Program-made: the position numbers and the translations under genes
From: Methylococcaceae bacterium
Lineage (GTDB): Bacteria; Pseudomonadota; Gammaproteobacteria; Methylococcales; Methylomonadaceae
Direction: 5' to 3'
NCBI GenBank assembly: GCA_030626845.1
Contig: DAOUTG010000007.1
Coordinates: forward strand, 1 to 60,273
Length of the DNA: 60,273 bases
Notes under the pieces: generated by a model
Seen by the model: the letters and a program-made list of their open reading frames with translations, nothing else
Told to the model about the DNA's origin: nothing
The model's database searches: none
Part shown: piece by piece, positions 30,789 through 40,215 of the stretch
How positions within the stretch are numbered: the stretch's first letter is position 1
How the letters are laid out: each line of letters starts with the position of its first letter

Positions 30789-31322
30789 ATGACCATTAGA
30801 AAATTTAAAAATAAACAACCCCAAGTAGGGTGTGATGTTTATATTGATGATGCCGCCATCGTGATTGGCGATGTGATATTAGGCGATCAAGTTTCCGTAT
30901 GGCCTATGAGTGTTATTCGTGGCGATGTTGCTCATATTCGTATTGGTGAGGGAACTAATGTACAAGATGGCTGTGTTTTACATGTTTCTCATGAGAGTCC
31001 TTATACGGCAGGCGATGCTCATCCTTTGATTATTGGCAAAGGGGTGACTATTGGTCATAAGGCGGTCGTTCATGCCTGTACGGTGGGTAATTATTGCCTC
31101 ATTGGGATTGGCGCAATTATTATGGATGATGTGGTGATAGGTGATTATGTGATGGTGGGCGCAGGCTCATTAGTCCCTCCAGGTAAAAAACTCGAAACAG
31201 GTTATCTTTATTTAGGCTCACCTGTCAAACAAGTTAGAGTATTGCAAGAGAGTGAAAAAGAATTTCTAAAGTATTCCTCAGAACATTATATTAAACTTAA
31301 GGATGAGTATTTAACTCGCTAA
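30789..31322 (+). CDS. Gamma-class carbonic anhydrase-like hexapeptide-repeat protein
   Basis: VSVWPMSVIRGDVAHIRIGEGTNVQDGCVLHVSH, VTIGHKAVVHACTVGNYCLIGIGAII. Confidence 0.92.
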   Translation: MTIRKFKNKQPQVGCDVYIDDAAIVIGDVILGDQVSVWPMSVIRGDVAHIRIGEGTNVQDGCVLHVSHESPYTAGDAHPLIIGKGVTIGHKAVVHACTVGNYCLIGIGAIIMDDVVIGDYVMVGAGSLVPPGKKLETGYLYLGSPVKQVRVLQESEKEFLKYSSEHYIKLKDEYLTR

Positions 31323-31817
31323 CCATAGCCGTAGTCGCAAACCTAACTCACTAATATAACCCAAGGTAACAAAGGCTATTTCACCTTTTGAATTTAATAT
31401 AAAAATAGTGGGAACCGTTTTAACAAAATATTGTTTAGCAATACTCCCCTCTTCATCATTAACGGTTGTCCAATTAAGTTGTTGCTTGGCTAAATAAGTT
31501 TTCACTATAAAATTATCACCTGATGTGACTGCAATGGTTACCCCTTTATAATCCTTTAGAGTATTCGAGATAGATTCTTGCATTTTTTCGCATGTTCCAC
31601 ACCCGCTTGCCCAAAAATAAATAAATTGAGGCTTTGATACTTTTTCTCCCCTTAAAGTGAGGGTCTTAATTTGTGGCACTTGACCTGAAAGGGGATTAAA
31701 ATGGACAAAAATAGGGGCAACAAATAACAATAAAGCGGCCACTAAATAAATTAAGTTTTTTGTTATACTCATATGAAACTTTTTTATCAACGTATCCCTG
31801 CCCGTTGACGTAACCAT
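31311..31817 (-). CDS. Membrane-anchored thioredoxin-like protein
   Basis: N-terminal TM, FIYFWASGCGTCEKMQESI (CGTC active site), TVPTIFILNSKGEI. Confidence 0.85.
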   Translation of the reverse strand: MVTSTGRDTLIKKFHMSITKNLIYLVAALLLFVAPIFVHFNPLSGQVPQIKTLTLRGEKVSKPQFIYFWASGCGTCEKMQESISNTLKDYKGVTIAVTSGDNFIVKTYLAKQQLNWTTVNDEEGSIAKQYFVKTVPTIFILNSKGEIAFVTLGYISELGLRLRLWLAS

Positions 31818-32173
31818 GAGATTAATTGTGCAAACTTATAAGCCCAACTTGTTTGAGTTTCAACAGGCTTAAGACGTTTTTCCTTAGCCCTTTGTAAGCT
31901 TTGTTTTAATGGCTCTATGATGAGCAGTTCAAGCGTTGTTCGCTCTAAATCCTCAATCATTCGAGTCATGGTATCAATAAATGAGTCATATTGACGATTC
32001 AAGCCATTAATATCATCTATTGTCTTATCAATAAACTCAAGCGTTAGTTCTTGCGCTGCGGCTAAAGCAACTTCTACAGCCTCTTCTGAGGCATTATAAT
32101 CTTCTGCAATTTCCATTAACTGGTCACAGGCAAGTTGATATTGTTCTATGGCAATAGCTTGAGTAAGCGACAT
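31787..32173 (-). CDS. Conserved hypothetical, predicted helical
   Basis: 128-aa ORF overlapping the thioredoxin-like gene; no recognisable family. Confidence 0.6.
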   Translation of the reverse strand: MSLTQAIAIEQYQLACDQLMEIAEDYNASEEAVEVALAAAQELTLEFIDKTIDDINGLNRQYDSFIDTMTRMIEDLERTTLELLIIEPLKQSLQRAKEKRLKPVETQTSWAYKFAQLISWLRQRAGIR

Positions 32174-32184
32174 TTTATAAACTC

Positions 32185-33291
32185 CTAATGATAAGTTTTT
32201 TGATAATATAAAAGGGCTTGACGCATTTTGATTAATGAAATTTCAAATTCCTCGCCAAGTTTAATAGATTCTGTCCCATTTATTTGAGTAGCGTGCTGCA
32301 TTATTCTTAAACTTAAATCCATTTGACTTAATAAACGAACATAAGCGGTTAGCATCTCACTATAAGCTTCCAACGCACGATTTTTCTGTTCTGCTTGATC
32401 CAGTAACATTAAAATTTGAGTTTTTAATAATTGTAATTGTGAAATCACTAAAATACGCTTCGTTTTTCCTGCGTTTAAGCTTAAGCGAATAGGTTTAAAA
32501 CCTCGACCTGTGGGTGAAGTTGCTATTTGTTCTAAACGCTTATTAAGTGTATTAACCAGGGGATAGACTTCATAGTTTTGAGTGCGAGGATCAATAAGAT
32601 TCGCTAATTTTACAAAGGCTGAAATATGACGACTTATATCGACTCTAAGCTGTTGATAGTAATAACTGTTAATGCCATATCTAACTTTATAAAATAACTC
32701 GCTATCCTTTTTCATATTAACAATAAGTTGTGAGTTAATAATAGGCGATACTTTTTCGATGCTTTTAACTATTTTACGACGTTTAAAGCCTTTTTGTACT
32801 TCAACAAAAATAGCATCTAATACACTTGCAAACGGTGATATTTTTGCCGCAGCATCCCGTAAACCACTCATAGATAAACTAAGTAATTCATCAAATAAAT
32901 TTTTAGTCTCAGCCTCAACAGGTTTACCAGCAATCAGTTGAGTTAAAATTTTATTATAAGATCCAAGCACCTTCCAAGCCTTAAGACGAATGGCAATATC
33001 ATCAATGGCGACTGTTGACATCAACAATTGTTTGCTTTCAAAAATATCTTTACGCGCTGCTTGAAATTCTTCCCGATGTTTTAACCAGGCCTGTTCTTTT
33101 TTAGCGGCGGCATAATCAATGATAACTTCTTCACCTATTGCTTGTACTTGTTCAAAAATATGGCGGTAATTTGAAAACTCACGCTCAGGAACAATAGAGC
33201 AAGCCGTTAAAAAAAATATCAGCGAAAAAAGGGTGGTTTTTCTCAGAAATAACAACAAGCAATTGTAAGAGCAGGTAACTATTCTTTGCAT
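32185..33291 (-). CDS. Predicted lipoprotein, helical, unknown function
   Basis: Hydrophobic N-terminus with lipobox LTAC; long helical remainder. Confidence 0.65.
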   Translation of the reverse strand: MQRIVTCSYNCLLLFLRKTTLFSLIFFLTACSIVPEREFSNYRHIFEQVQAIGEEVIIDYAAAKKEQAWLKHREEFQAARKDIFESKQLLMSTVAIDDIAIRLKAWKVLGSYNKILTQLIAGKPVEAETKNLFDELLSLSMSGLRDAAAKISPFASVLDAIFVEVQKGFKRRKIVKSIEKVSPIINSQLIVNMKKDSELFYKVRYGINSYYYQQLRVDISRHISAFVKLANLIDPRTQNYEVYPLVNTLNKRLEQIATSPTGRGFKPIRLSLNAGKTKRILVISQLQLLKTQILMLLDQAEQKNRALEAYSEMLTAYVRLLSQMDLSLRIMQHATQINGTESIKLGEEFEISLIKMRQALLYYQKTYH

Positions 33292-33340
33292 ATTACACCT
33301 TGGGGTTTAGAGGAAAAAATTAACTTAAGTAAGTTGCTTT

Positions 33341-33387
33341 TGTAGGTGTGGATTTATCCGCACTATGCAGATGAATCTGCACCTACA
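33341..33387. repeat. Palindromic repeat TGTAGGTGTGGATTTATCCGCACTATGCAGATGAATCTGCACCTACA
   Basis: TGTAGGTG/CACCTACA outer arms plus inner hairpins TGTGGATTTATCCGCA and TGCAGATGAATCTGCA. Confidence 0.75.
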
Positions 33388-33398
33388 AATGACTTTAA

Positions 33399-35561
33399 TT
33401 AAACCCGTTCCAATTGAGCATAAGCCAATATTAACCATTTTAAGCCACCCTTATAAAAATTAATTTGTACTTTTTCTTGCTTGTCGTCACCTTTGGTTTG
33501 CAAAATAGTTCCTAGTCCAAATTTAGCATGACTAATTTTCTCCCCCGCCTTATATTGATTGGTTAGTGGCAAGATAGGTTGATTTTTATTCGTGCCAACA
33601 GTACGGGTAATATTGGCACGAATCCTAACATCTTGTACGCATTCGGCTGGAATTTCCCGTAAAAATCGGGAGGGGCTTGGATAACTTTCTTTTCCATAAA
33701 GTCGTCGTGATTCTGCATAAGAAATACATAGCTGCTGCATAGCGCGTGTAATACCGACATAACAAAGTCTTCGTTCCTCTTCTAATTTAGCAACATCATC
33801 AATAGAACGCCCTGAGGGAAACAACCCCTCTTCTAACCCGACCATAAATACTTGTTTAAACTCTAAGCCTTTCGCTGAATGTAAGGTCATCAATTGAATA
33901 CAATCATCAGCATCTGCCCCCTGCATTTCTCCCGCTTCTAAAGTCGCATGGGCTAAGAACATAGCTAACTCACTTAAAACCTCATTTTCTTCTAAATGAT
34001 AATCAAAGCTGCGGGCTGCATTCACTAATTCTGCCAGATTTTCAATCCGAGCTTCACCTCGATCTTCTTTTTCCTTTTTATAAAAATCAATGAGACCGCT
34101 TTGTTTCTCGACTAATTTAACTTTTTCAAATAATTCTAAGCCTTCACAATTAATGGCTAATTCATTAATTAATTGTTTAAATTTCTTGAGTGCATTAGCG
34201 GCTCGCGTGGGAAAAAAGTCTTCTTCTAATAAATTGGTTGTCGCCTGCCAAAGTGATATTTGTTGACTACGCGCTAAATCACGCAAATTATCTAAGGTTC
34301 GAGTACTAATACCGCGTGTAGGCAGATTAACAATCCTTTCAAATGATGGATCATCATCATGATTGGATAATAAGCGTAAATACGCCAACGTATTTTTAAT
34401 TTCTGCGCGCTCAAAAAATCGTAAACCGCCATAAACACGATAAGGAATCGCCGCAGTCATTAAACGTTCCTCAAATTGACGTGATTGGGCATTAGAACGA
34501 TATAAAATCGCCACTTCTTTTTTCAAACCGCCTTTTTCCAGCCATTGTTTAATGCGGTCAACCACAAAATAAGCTTCATCCTGTTCATTAAAGGCAGAAT
34601 AAAGTGAAATTAATTCACCTTGCCCACGGTCTGTCCACAATTGCTTTCCCATTCGATTGCCATTATGACTAATTAATTGATTCGCCGCCTGTAATATATT
34701 TCCCGTAGAACGATAATTTTGTTCTAAACGAATTAATTCATGATTGGGATAATGTTGTTGAAAACTAAAAATATTAGCAATTTTAGCCCCTCGCCAACCA
34801 TAAATTGACTGGTCATCATCTCCGACAATAAATAAATTATCCCGTCCTTCGGTTAATAATCGCAACCACGCATATTGAATCGTATTGGTGTCTTGAAACT
34901 CATCGACATGCACTTGCCGAAAACGGCGTTGATAAAATTGCAATAAACTTTCGTTATCGCGTAATAATTCATGCGCTCTTAATAATAACTCAGCAAAATC
35001 AACCAAGCCTAAGCGATTGCAAACCGCTTCATATTCTTGATAAACCTGTAACATTTTCCGTAGAAAAAAATCGCCATTATCGCTAATATGAGACGCTCTT
35101 AAGCCTTCGTCCTTTTGAGCATTAATAAACCCTTGTATTTGCTTTGGCGGCCATTTTTTATCATCAATTTCTAAGGATTTCAAAAGTCGTTTAATCAGGC
35201 GTAATTGGTCATTAGAATCCATCACTTGAAAAGTATCAGGTAATTTTGCCTTAGTGGCATGACGGCGTAAAATTCGATGCGCCAAACTATGAAAAGTACC
35301 GATCCACATGGCTTGTGTGGGAGACTTTAACAATTTCTCAATCCGTTCTCGCATTTCCATTGCCGCTTTATTAGTAAAGGTTACCGCTAAAATACTATGT
35401 GGAGATAAACCTTCTACTTGAATTTGCCAGACAATACGATGCACTAAAACGCGTGTTTTACCACTGCCAGCCCCCGCTAAAATGAGCATAGATTTTGAAG
35501 GGGCAGTCACCGCCAAACGCTGGGCATCATTTAAAGAATTAATTAGAAAAGAGACATCCAT
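33399..35561 (-). CDS. uvrD: DNA helicase II
   Basis: LAGAGSGKTRVLVHRI, VDEFQDTN, QNYRSTGNIL, HSAKGLEF, C-terminal KISHAKFGLGTIL Tudor-like module. Confidence 0.95.
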   Translation of the reverse strand: MDVSFLINSLNDAQRLAVTAPSKSMLILAGAGSGKTRVLVHRIVWQIQVEGLSPHSILAVTFTNKAAMEMRERIEKLLKSPTQAMWIGTFHSLAHRILRRHATKAKLPDTFQVMDSNDQLRLIKRLLKSLEIDDKKWPPKQIQGFINAQKDEGLRASHISDNGDFFLRKMLQVYQEYEAVCNRLGLVDFAELLLRAHELLRDNESLLQFYQRRFRQVHVDEFQDTNTIQYAWLRLLTEGRDNLFIVGDDDQSIYGWRGAKIANIFSFQQHYPNHELIRLEQNYRSTGNILQAANQLISHNGNRMGKQLWTDRGQGELISLYSAFNEQDEAYFVVDRIKQWLEKGGLKKEVAILYRSNAQSRQFEERLMTAAIPYRVYGGLRFFERAEIKNTLAYLRLLSNHDDDPSFERIVNLPTRGISTRTLDNLRDLARSQQISLWQATTNLLEEDFFPTRAANALKKFKQLINELAINCEGLELFEKVKLVEKQSGLIDFYKKEKEDRGEARIENLAELVNAARSFDYHLEENEVLSELAMFLAHATLEAGEMQGADADDCIQLMTLHSAKGLEFKQVFMVGLEEGLFPSGRSIDDVAKLEEERRLCYVGITRAMQQLCISYAESRRLYGKESYPSPSRFLREIPAECVQDVRIRANITRTVGTNKNQPILPLTNQYKAGEKISHAKFGLGTILQTKGDDKQEKVQINFYKGGLKWLILAYAQLERV

Positions 35562-35670
35562 ATTTTATCACTTGCACATTTTTTTTAGCTCTGTATATTA
35601 AAAGCTGTTTTACAAATGCCTATTATATAGGGAATCCTTACCAACTACTGACATTAAAAGAGGTTTTAAA

Positions 35671-35919
35671 ATGAATTTTGATTACAAACGCTTAGTTAAA
35701 TTTGAACACAACGTTAGCGAACAAGAGAAAAAAATCCGCATGGGCGTGGGCGCGGCTTTAATTCTTATTTCTTTATTTTTAGCGAAAATTTTGTTGTTAC
35801 TTGTGGGTCTAATACTAGTTACAACAGGTTATATTGGTTGGTGTCCTGCTTATTCTGGGTTTGATAGAAATACTTGTGCTGCAAATGAAAATAACGACGA
35901 ACCCCCAGCTGAAAAATAG
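35671..35919 (+). CDS. DUF2892 family inner membrane protein
   Basis: NVSEQEKKIRMGVGAALILISL...VTTGYIGWCPAYSGFDRNTC. Confidence 0.85.
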   Translation: MNFDYKRLVKFEHNVSEQEKKIRMGVGAALILISLFLAKILLLLVGLILVTTGYIGWCPAYSGFDRNTCAANENNDEPPAEK

Positions 35920-36049
35920 AAAGAAAATAACTAAGGAATGAGAACTTAATAACACCTGAATTTTTTATTTTGTAGGTTGAGTTAGCTTTGTGGCTGTGTA
36001 AGTAGTTACGAAACTAAGCCAACATAACGTTTATATTTCCGCTAATGTT

Positions 36050-36091
36050 GGGTTACACTTTGTTTTTGCTACATAAAATAAAGTGTAACCC
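36050..36091. repeat. Inverted repeat GGGTTACACTTT...AAAGTGTAACCC
   Basis: 12-bp perfect arms in the intergenic region between DUF2892 and GDT1-family genes. Confidence 0.75.
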
Positions 36092-36181
36092 ATCAAAAAA
36101 CCCTCATTTCTAAATTAACATAGAGGCTGACTCATATTCTAAGGATTGTTAGTTCTTATCATTATCTTAAAAACATATATT

Positions 36182-36811
36182 GTGACTATAAACACCGTTC
36201 CAGCTTTTATTCAGTCTCTCTTCTTAGGAAATTTCACCGAAATTGGCGCAACGGCTGTGACTAGTTATGCGCTTATTATTGCTGCTGAAATTGGCGATAA
36301 AAGTCAATTGGTTTGTATGACGCTTGCCTCAAAACACCGTGCATTACCTGTTTTATTTGGAGCAATCATAGCCTTTACATTATTAAATACTTTAGCGGTT
36401 ATTTTTGGTATAGCTATTGCTGGTTGGTTACCTAGTTATATTGTTTCAGGAACAGTCGCCTTATTATTTTTCTTTTTCGGGCTACATTCTTTACGATTAA
36501 AGGAGGATGAAGAAGATGTCATTGAAAAAAGTAGTCATCATCTTTTTTTTACCACCTTTTTATTAATCACCGTTGCAGAGTTTGGTGATAAAACGCAATT
36601 AGCGGTTGTCGGCTTAAGTAGCACCGCCTTACCTATCGCTGTTTGGCTAGGTGCAACGGCCGCATTAATAACCACATCAGCATTAGGTGTCTTAGCAGGG
36701 CGGACATTGCTACAAAAAATCCCAATGACATTATTGCATCGGTTTAGTGGGATTATATTTTTAATTTTAGCCGTTATCGCCGCTTATAAAACTTACCTTT
36801 ACCTATCTTAA
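36182..36811 (+). CDS. TMEM165/GDT1 (UPF0016) family transporter, probable Mn2+ exporter
   Basis: Two AEIGDKSQL / AEFGDKTQL signature repeats. Probable GTG start at 36182; ORF track begins at TTG 36146. Confidence 0.92.
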   Translation: MTINTVPAFIQSLFLGNFTEIGATAVTSYALIIAAEIGDKSQLVCMTLASKHRALPVLFGAIIAFTLLNTLAVIFGIAIAGWLPSYIVSGTVALLFFFFGLHSLRLKEDEEDVIEKSSHHLFFTTFLLITVAEFGDKTQLAVVGLSSTALPIAVWLGATAALITTSALGVLAGRTLLQKIPMTLLHRFSGIIFLILAVIAAYKTYLYLS

Positions 36812-36819
36812 GCAAAAAT

Positions 36820-38094
36820 ATGTCAAAAACAACAATCGTCGTCGGGACACAATCAGGTTGTGGAAAAACCACAATAATATTAGCTTTATTACAAGCTTTA
36901 AAAAATAAACAGATAAGCGTTCAAACCTTTAAAGCAGGGCCTGATTTTCTTGATCCCTTTTGGCATCAAGCGATTACGGCTCAAGCTTCCTATAATTTAG
37001 ATACCAAAATGATGGGAGCGCAAGCCTGTATCAATCAACTACATAAGCACTCAGAAAAATCCCAAATCACTTTAATTGAAGGGGCAATGGGTCTATTTGA
37101 TGGCGCAACAGGGGTTGGGGAGTTAGGTTCAAGCGCGCATCTTGCAAAGATTTTAGATGTTTCTGTTATTTTAGTCGTAGATGCTAAAGGCATGTCGGGT
37201 TCAATCGTCCCTTTAGTGTCAGGTTTTTGTGATTATGCGACTAAACTGGGCTTTAAAATTTCTGGAATTATTGCTAATCAAGTGGGTAGTCCGCATCATG
37301 CTCAATTATTAGACGATTTATTAACACAACATCATTTACCTTTATTAATTGGGTGGATGAAAAAAAATGCGCCCTCGTTACCTGAGCGACATTTAGGTTT
37401 GAAAAGACCTGAAGAAGCGATAATACCTGATTTTAAAGAATTTTTTCATTTAGATTCTCAGCGATTATCTTTCGCATTAACCGCATTTGTGAAAAAACCA
37501 AGCCTTGGCTCTCAACCCAAGGCTTTACTAAAAAACAAAACGATTGCCATTGCTAATGATGCAGCTTGTTGTTTTATCTATTCTGACAATATTGATTGCT
37601 TAAAAGCGCAAGGTGCAAACATTCATTTTTTCTCGCCTATAAAAGGGGAATCTATTCCTGAAAATACGGATGCTTTATGGTTACCAGGGGGATACCCTGA
37701 GCTTTATGCAGAAGAATTATCAACCTCATCAAGCGGGTCTTCTATTAAAGAATTTATCAATCAAAATAAGCCTGTTTTAGCAGAATGTGGCGGCGCAATG
37801 TTACTAGGTAAAAACTTAATTGATTTTAACGGAAAATCATGGAAAATGGCAGGAATTTTTCCCTATACTTCCATTATGAAAGATCGACTTGTTTCTTTAG
37901 GTTATCGAAATGAAGAGAATGGAATGCGAGGACATGAATTTCATCATTCAGAACGAATTAATGATGATAATTTACAACCTTGCTTTACACTTAATCGGGG
38001 CGATCAAGGGATTCGTTATAAAAAGGTACGCGCTTCTTATATTCACTGGTATTTTGCCAGTGAAATTAACGTTATGGCAGAATGGTTTTTATGA
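36820..38094 (+). CDS. cobB: Cobyrinate a,c-diamide synthase
   Basis: VVGTQSGCGKTTIILALLQAL, IEGAMGLFDGATG, LWLPGGYPELYAEEL, AECGGAMLLGK. Confidence 0.95.
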   Translation: MSKTTIVVGTQSGCGKTTIILALLQALKNKQISVQTFKAGPDFLDPFWHQAITAQASYNLDTKMMGAQACINQLHKHSEKSQITLIEGAMGLFDGATGVGELGSSAHLAKILDVSVILVVDAKGMSGSIVPLVSGFCDYATKLGFKISGIIANQVGSPHHAQLLDDLLTQHHLPLLIGWMKKNAPSLPERHLGLKRPEEAIIPDFKEFFHLDSQRLSFALTAFVKKPSLGSQPKALLKNKTIAIANDAACCFIYSDNIDCLKAQGANIHFFSPIKGESIPENTDALWLPGGYPELYAEELSTSSSGSSIKEFINQNKPVLAECGGAMLLGKNLIDFNGKSWKMAGIFPYTSIMKDRLVSLGYRNEENGMRGHEFHHSERINDDNLQPCFTLNRGDQGIRYKKVRASYIHWYFASEINVMAEWFL

Positions 38095-38627
38095 AAACAA
38101 GAGATAAACGACAAGGTATTGTTTTAGTACATACCGGTAAAGGCAAAGGAAAATCCTCCAGTGCTTTTGGCATGGTTTTTAGAGCAGCAGGCTGGGATAT
38201 GAAAGTCTGTGTAATTCAATTTATTAAAGGACAATGGAAAACAGGGGAACAAAAAGCAGCTGAGAAATTTGAAAACATTGAATGGCATACACTCGGTGAC
38301 GGCTTTACTTGGGATACTAAAAACCCAGAACAAGATATAAAAACCAGTCGTAAAATTTGGGAGTTTGCTCAACAGAAAATCTTATCAGAAGAATTTGATT
38401 TAGTTTTATTGGATGAAATTAATTATTGCTGTGGTTACGATTGGATTTCAGGAGAGGAAATTGCCACGTTTATTAAAGACAAAAAACCCCCGTGGATGCA
38501 CTTAATATTAACGGGTCGAAATGCGGCAGAAGAAGTAATTGATATTGCTCATACTGTCACTGAAATGCAACCGATTAAACATGCGTTTAGTCAAGGCATT
38601 AAAGCAATGCAAGGGGTAGAGTTTTAA
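38082..38627 (+). CDS. cobO: Cob(I)yrinic acid a,c-diamide adenosyltransferase
   Basis: GIVLVHTGKGKGKSSSAFGMVFRAAG, VIQFIKGQWKTGE, VLLDEINYC, ILTGRNA; overlaps cobB end. Confidence 0.96.
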   Translation: MVFMKTRDKRQGIVLVHTGKGKGKSSSAFGMVFRAAGWDMKVCVIQFIKGQWKTGEQKAAEKFENIEWHTLGDGFTWDTKNPEQDIKTSRKIWEFAQQKILSEEFDLVLLDEINYCCGYDWISGEEIATFIKDKKPPWMHLILTGRNAAEEVIDIAHTVTEMQPIKHAFSQGIKAMQGVEF

Positions 38628-38755
38628 ATTATTTAAGAACTTCATAACCCAATTTACTTGTCACTAATAGTATAAAAATATTTTTCTATCTCCTCTTTTT
38701 AGTTTACAAGACTAATTTTTTATTTATCCAGACCTAATTAAGCTTAAAAGCCATT

Positions 38756-40129
38756 ATGAAAAAAATATTAATTATTTTACATGACACTATTTTATTAACC
38801 ACCTTTAAAATATGGTTACATAATAACAAGAATAATAATAGTGATGTTATATTAGTCGCACATTGCTTGGAAGGTCCTGATATATTAGAGAAGAATAAAA
38901 TAGATACGATTATTATGGATTTAGAAATAGAAGAGTTTGATGCTTTTAATCTATTGGTTATTTGTATGAAAGAATATTCTAAAATTCATTTGATTATATT
39001 ATCTGACGCCCTCATTAACAATAACTATTCATTTTCTAGTTTTAATTACTTAAAAAAATCATCTTCTTTAAATAAATTAAAATGTTTATTAAAAGATATT
39101 AGAGAAAAATCGTTAAACTTAAAAATAATTAATGATATTTTAATAGCAGATTTTTTTCACTTAATTCAAATGAAACAAAAAACCTGTCTAATAGAAATAA
39201 AATCAGAAAATAAAAAAGGTTTTATTTATTTTAATCAAGGAGAATTATTTGATTGTCTCTATAATAATGACAAGGGAGAGAGGGCTTTTTTTAAAATATT
39301 AAATGAAAAGTGTGAACAGTTTATTTTAAAAAATATACCCGCGCATCCATTTTCTCGCCATATAATGACACCTTTAGCGGACTTAATAAAAACTTATAAT
39401 ATTGAGCCTAATTATTTATCGTCTATTGATCAGTCTAGTCATGAAAATAAACAAATAATTGAAGTTGATGAGTTGAAACCATTGCTTGATGATAACGATG
39501 AAAATAATGATGAATCATTGATTATAAAAGGGCTAGTAGAGCGTAAAGAAGATGAAAATCTGGCTAAAAAAACAACCTATTCTTCTAAATTAATAATTGA
39601 AAAACAACCTGCTATTCAGCCTAAAAAAATAAATGCAATAAATTCACCAAAAAAGGAAATAAAAGTTCTTGACAGAATGGATAAAAAAAGCGAGGATGAG
39701 ATAGCTATATCTGTCTTGAATGATGAGGTAGAAGTAGTTTTCAAAAAATCTAAATTAACAGGAAAAGAAAAAATGGCTTTACAAGATTGTTTAACCCCTT
39801 TACAAACTATTGATGGTTATTTAGCTTCTGCAATTTTTGATATGTCAGGTGAAGTATTAGTCCAACATAACAACTCAAAATACAACGTTTCATTAATTGG
39901 TGCTCATGCCATTTCAATGATTAATAGTGCTGTGAAAGCTCTCAATGGTGGAGGACTTGGAAAATGTAACTTTATTCAAGTAAATTCCGAAAAAGGAATT
40001 TTTGGTGCAGTTTGGGCTGTTGAAGACCATTCTGTTGCCGCTGTTTTATTAGAACCTAATGCAAATATAGGGATGGCTAAATTACTACTTGCTAAAGTAG
40101 GTGAAGCCGGCGGTAGTCAATTAGCATAA
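38756..40129 (+). CDS. Receiver-like + DUF4388-like + Roadblock/LC7 protein (paralog A)
   Basis: Receiver-like N-term (KKILIILHDT...DTIIMDLEI...YLKKSSS), central GFIYFNQGELFDCLYNNDKGERAFF (DUF4388-like), C-term Roadblock YLASAIFDMSGEVLVQHN...VAAVLLEPNANIGMAKLLL. Confidence 0.7.
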   Translation: MKKILIILHDTILLTTFKIWLHNNKNNNSDVILVAHCLEGPDILEKNKIDTIIMDLEIEEFDAFNLLVICMKEYSKIHLIILSDALINNNYSFSSFNYLKKSSSLNKLKCLLKDIREKSLNLKIINDILIADFFHLIQMKQKTCLIEIKSENKKGFIYFNQGELFDCLYNNDKGERAFFKILNEKCEQFILKNIPAHPFSRHIMTPLADLIKTYNIEPNYLSSIDQSSHENKQIIEVDELKPLLDDNDENNDESLIIKGLVERKEDENLAKKTTYSSKLIIEKQPAIQPKKINAINSPKKEIKVLDRMDKKSEDEIAISVLNDEVEVVFKKSKLTGKEKMALQDCLTPLQTIDGYLASAIFDMSGEVLVQHNNSKYNVSLIGAHAISMINSAVKALNGGGLGKCNFIQVNSEKGIFGAVWAVEDHSVAAVLLEPNANIGMAKLLLAKVGEAGGSQLA

Positions 40130-40141
40130 TTTAACTTTAAA

Positions 40142-40178
40142 TCTGCTTTCTTAACTTTAAAAAGGGAAGCAGGTTTTA
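40142..40178 (+). terminator. Probable terminator hairpin
   Basis: CTGCTTTCTTAACTTTAAAAAGGGAAGCAG stem followed by T-rich tract after paralog A. Confidence 0.5.
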
Positions 40179-40215
40179 TTAATTTCAATTTATTATCTGC
40201 TATGGTTGATTATAA

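Noticed and set aside
35940-36181. Possible yybP-ykoY (Mn) riboswitch upstream of the GDT1-family gene
   Set aside because: No recognisable conserved loops; the region is dominated by a simple inverted repeat.
36660-36830. Possible cobalamin riboswitch upstream of cobB
   Set aside because: cobB starts 9 bp after the preceding gene, leaving no room for a B12 box/riboswitch, and none was seen before cobU.
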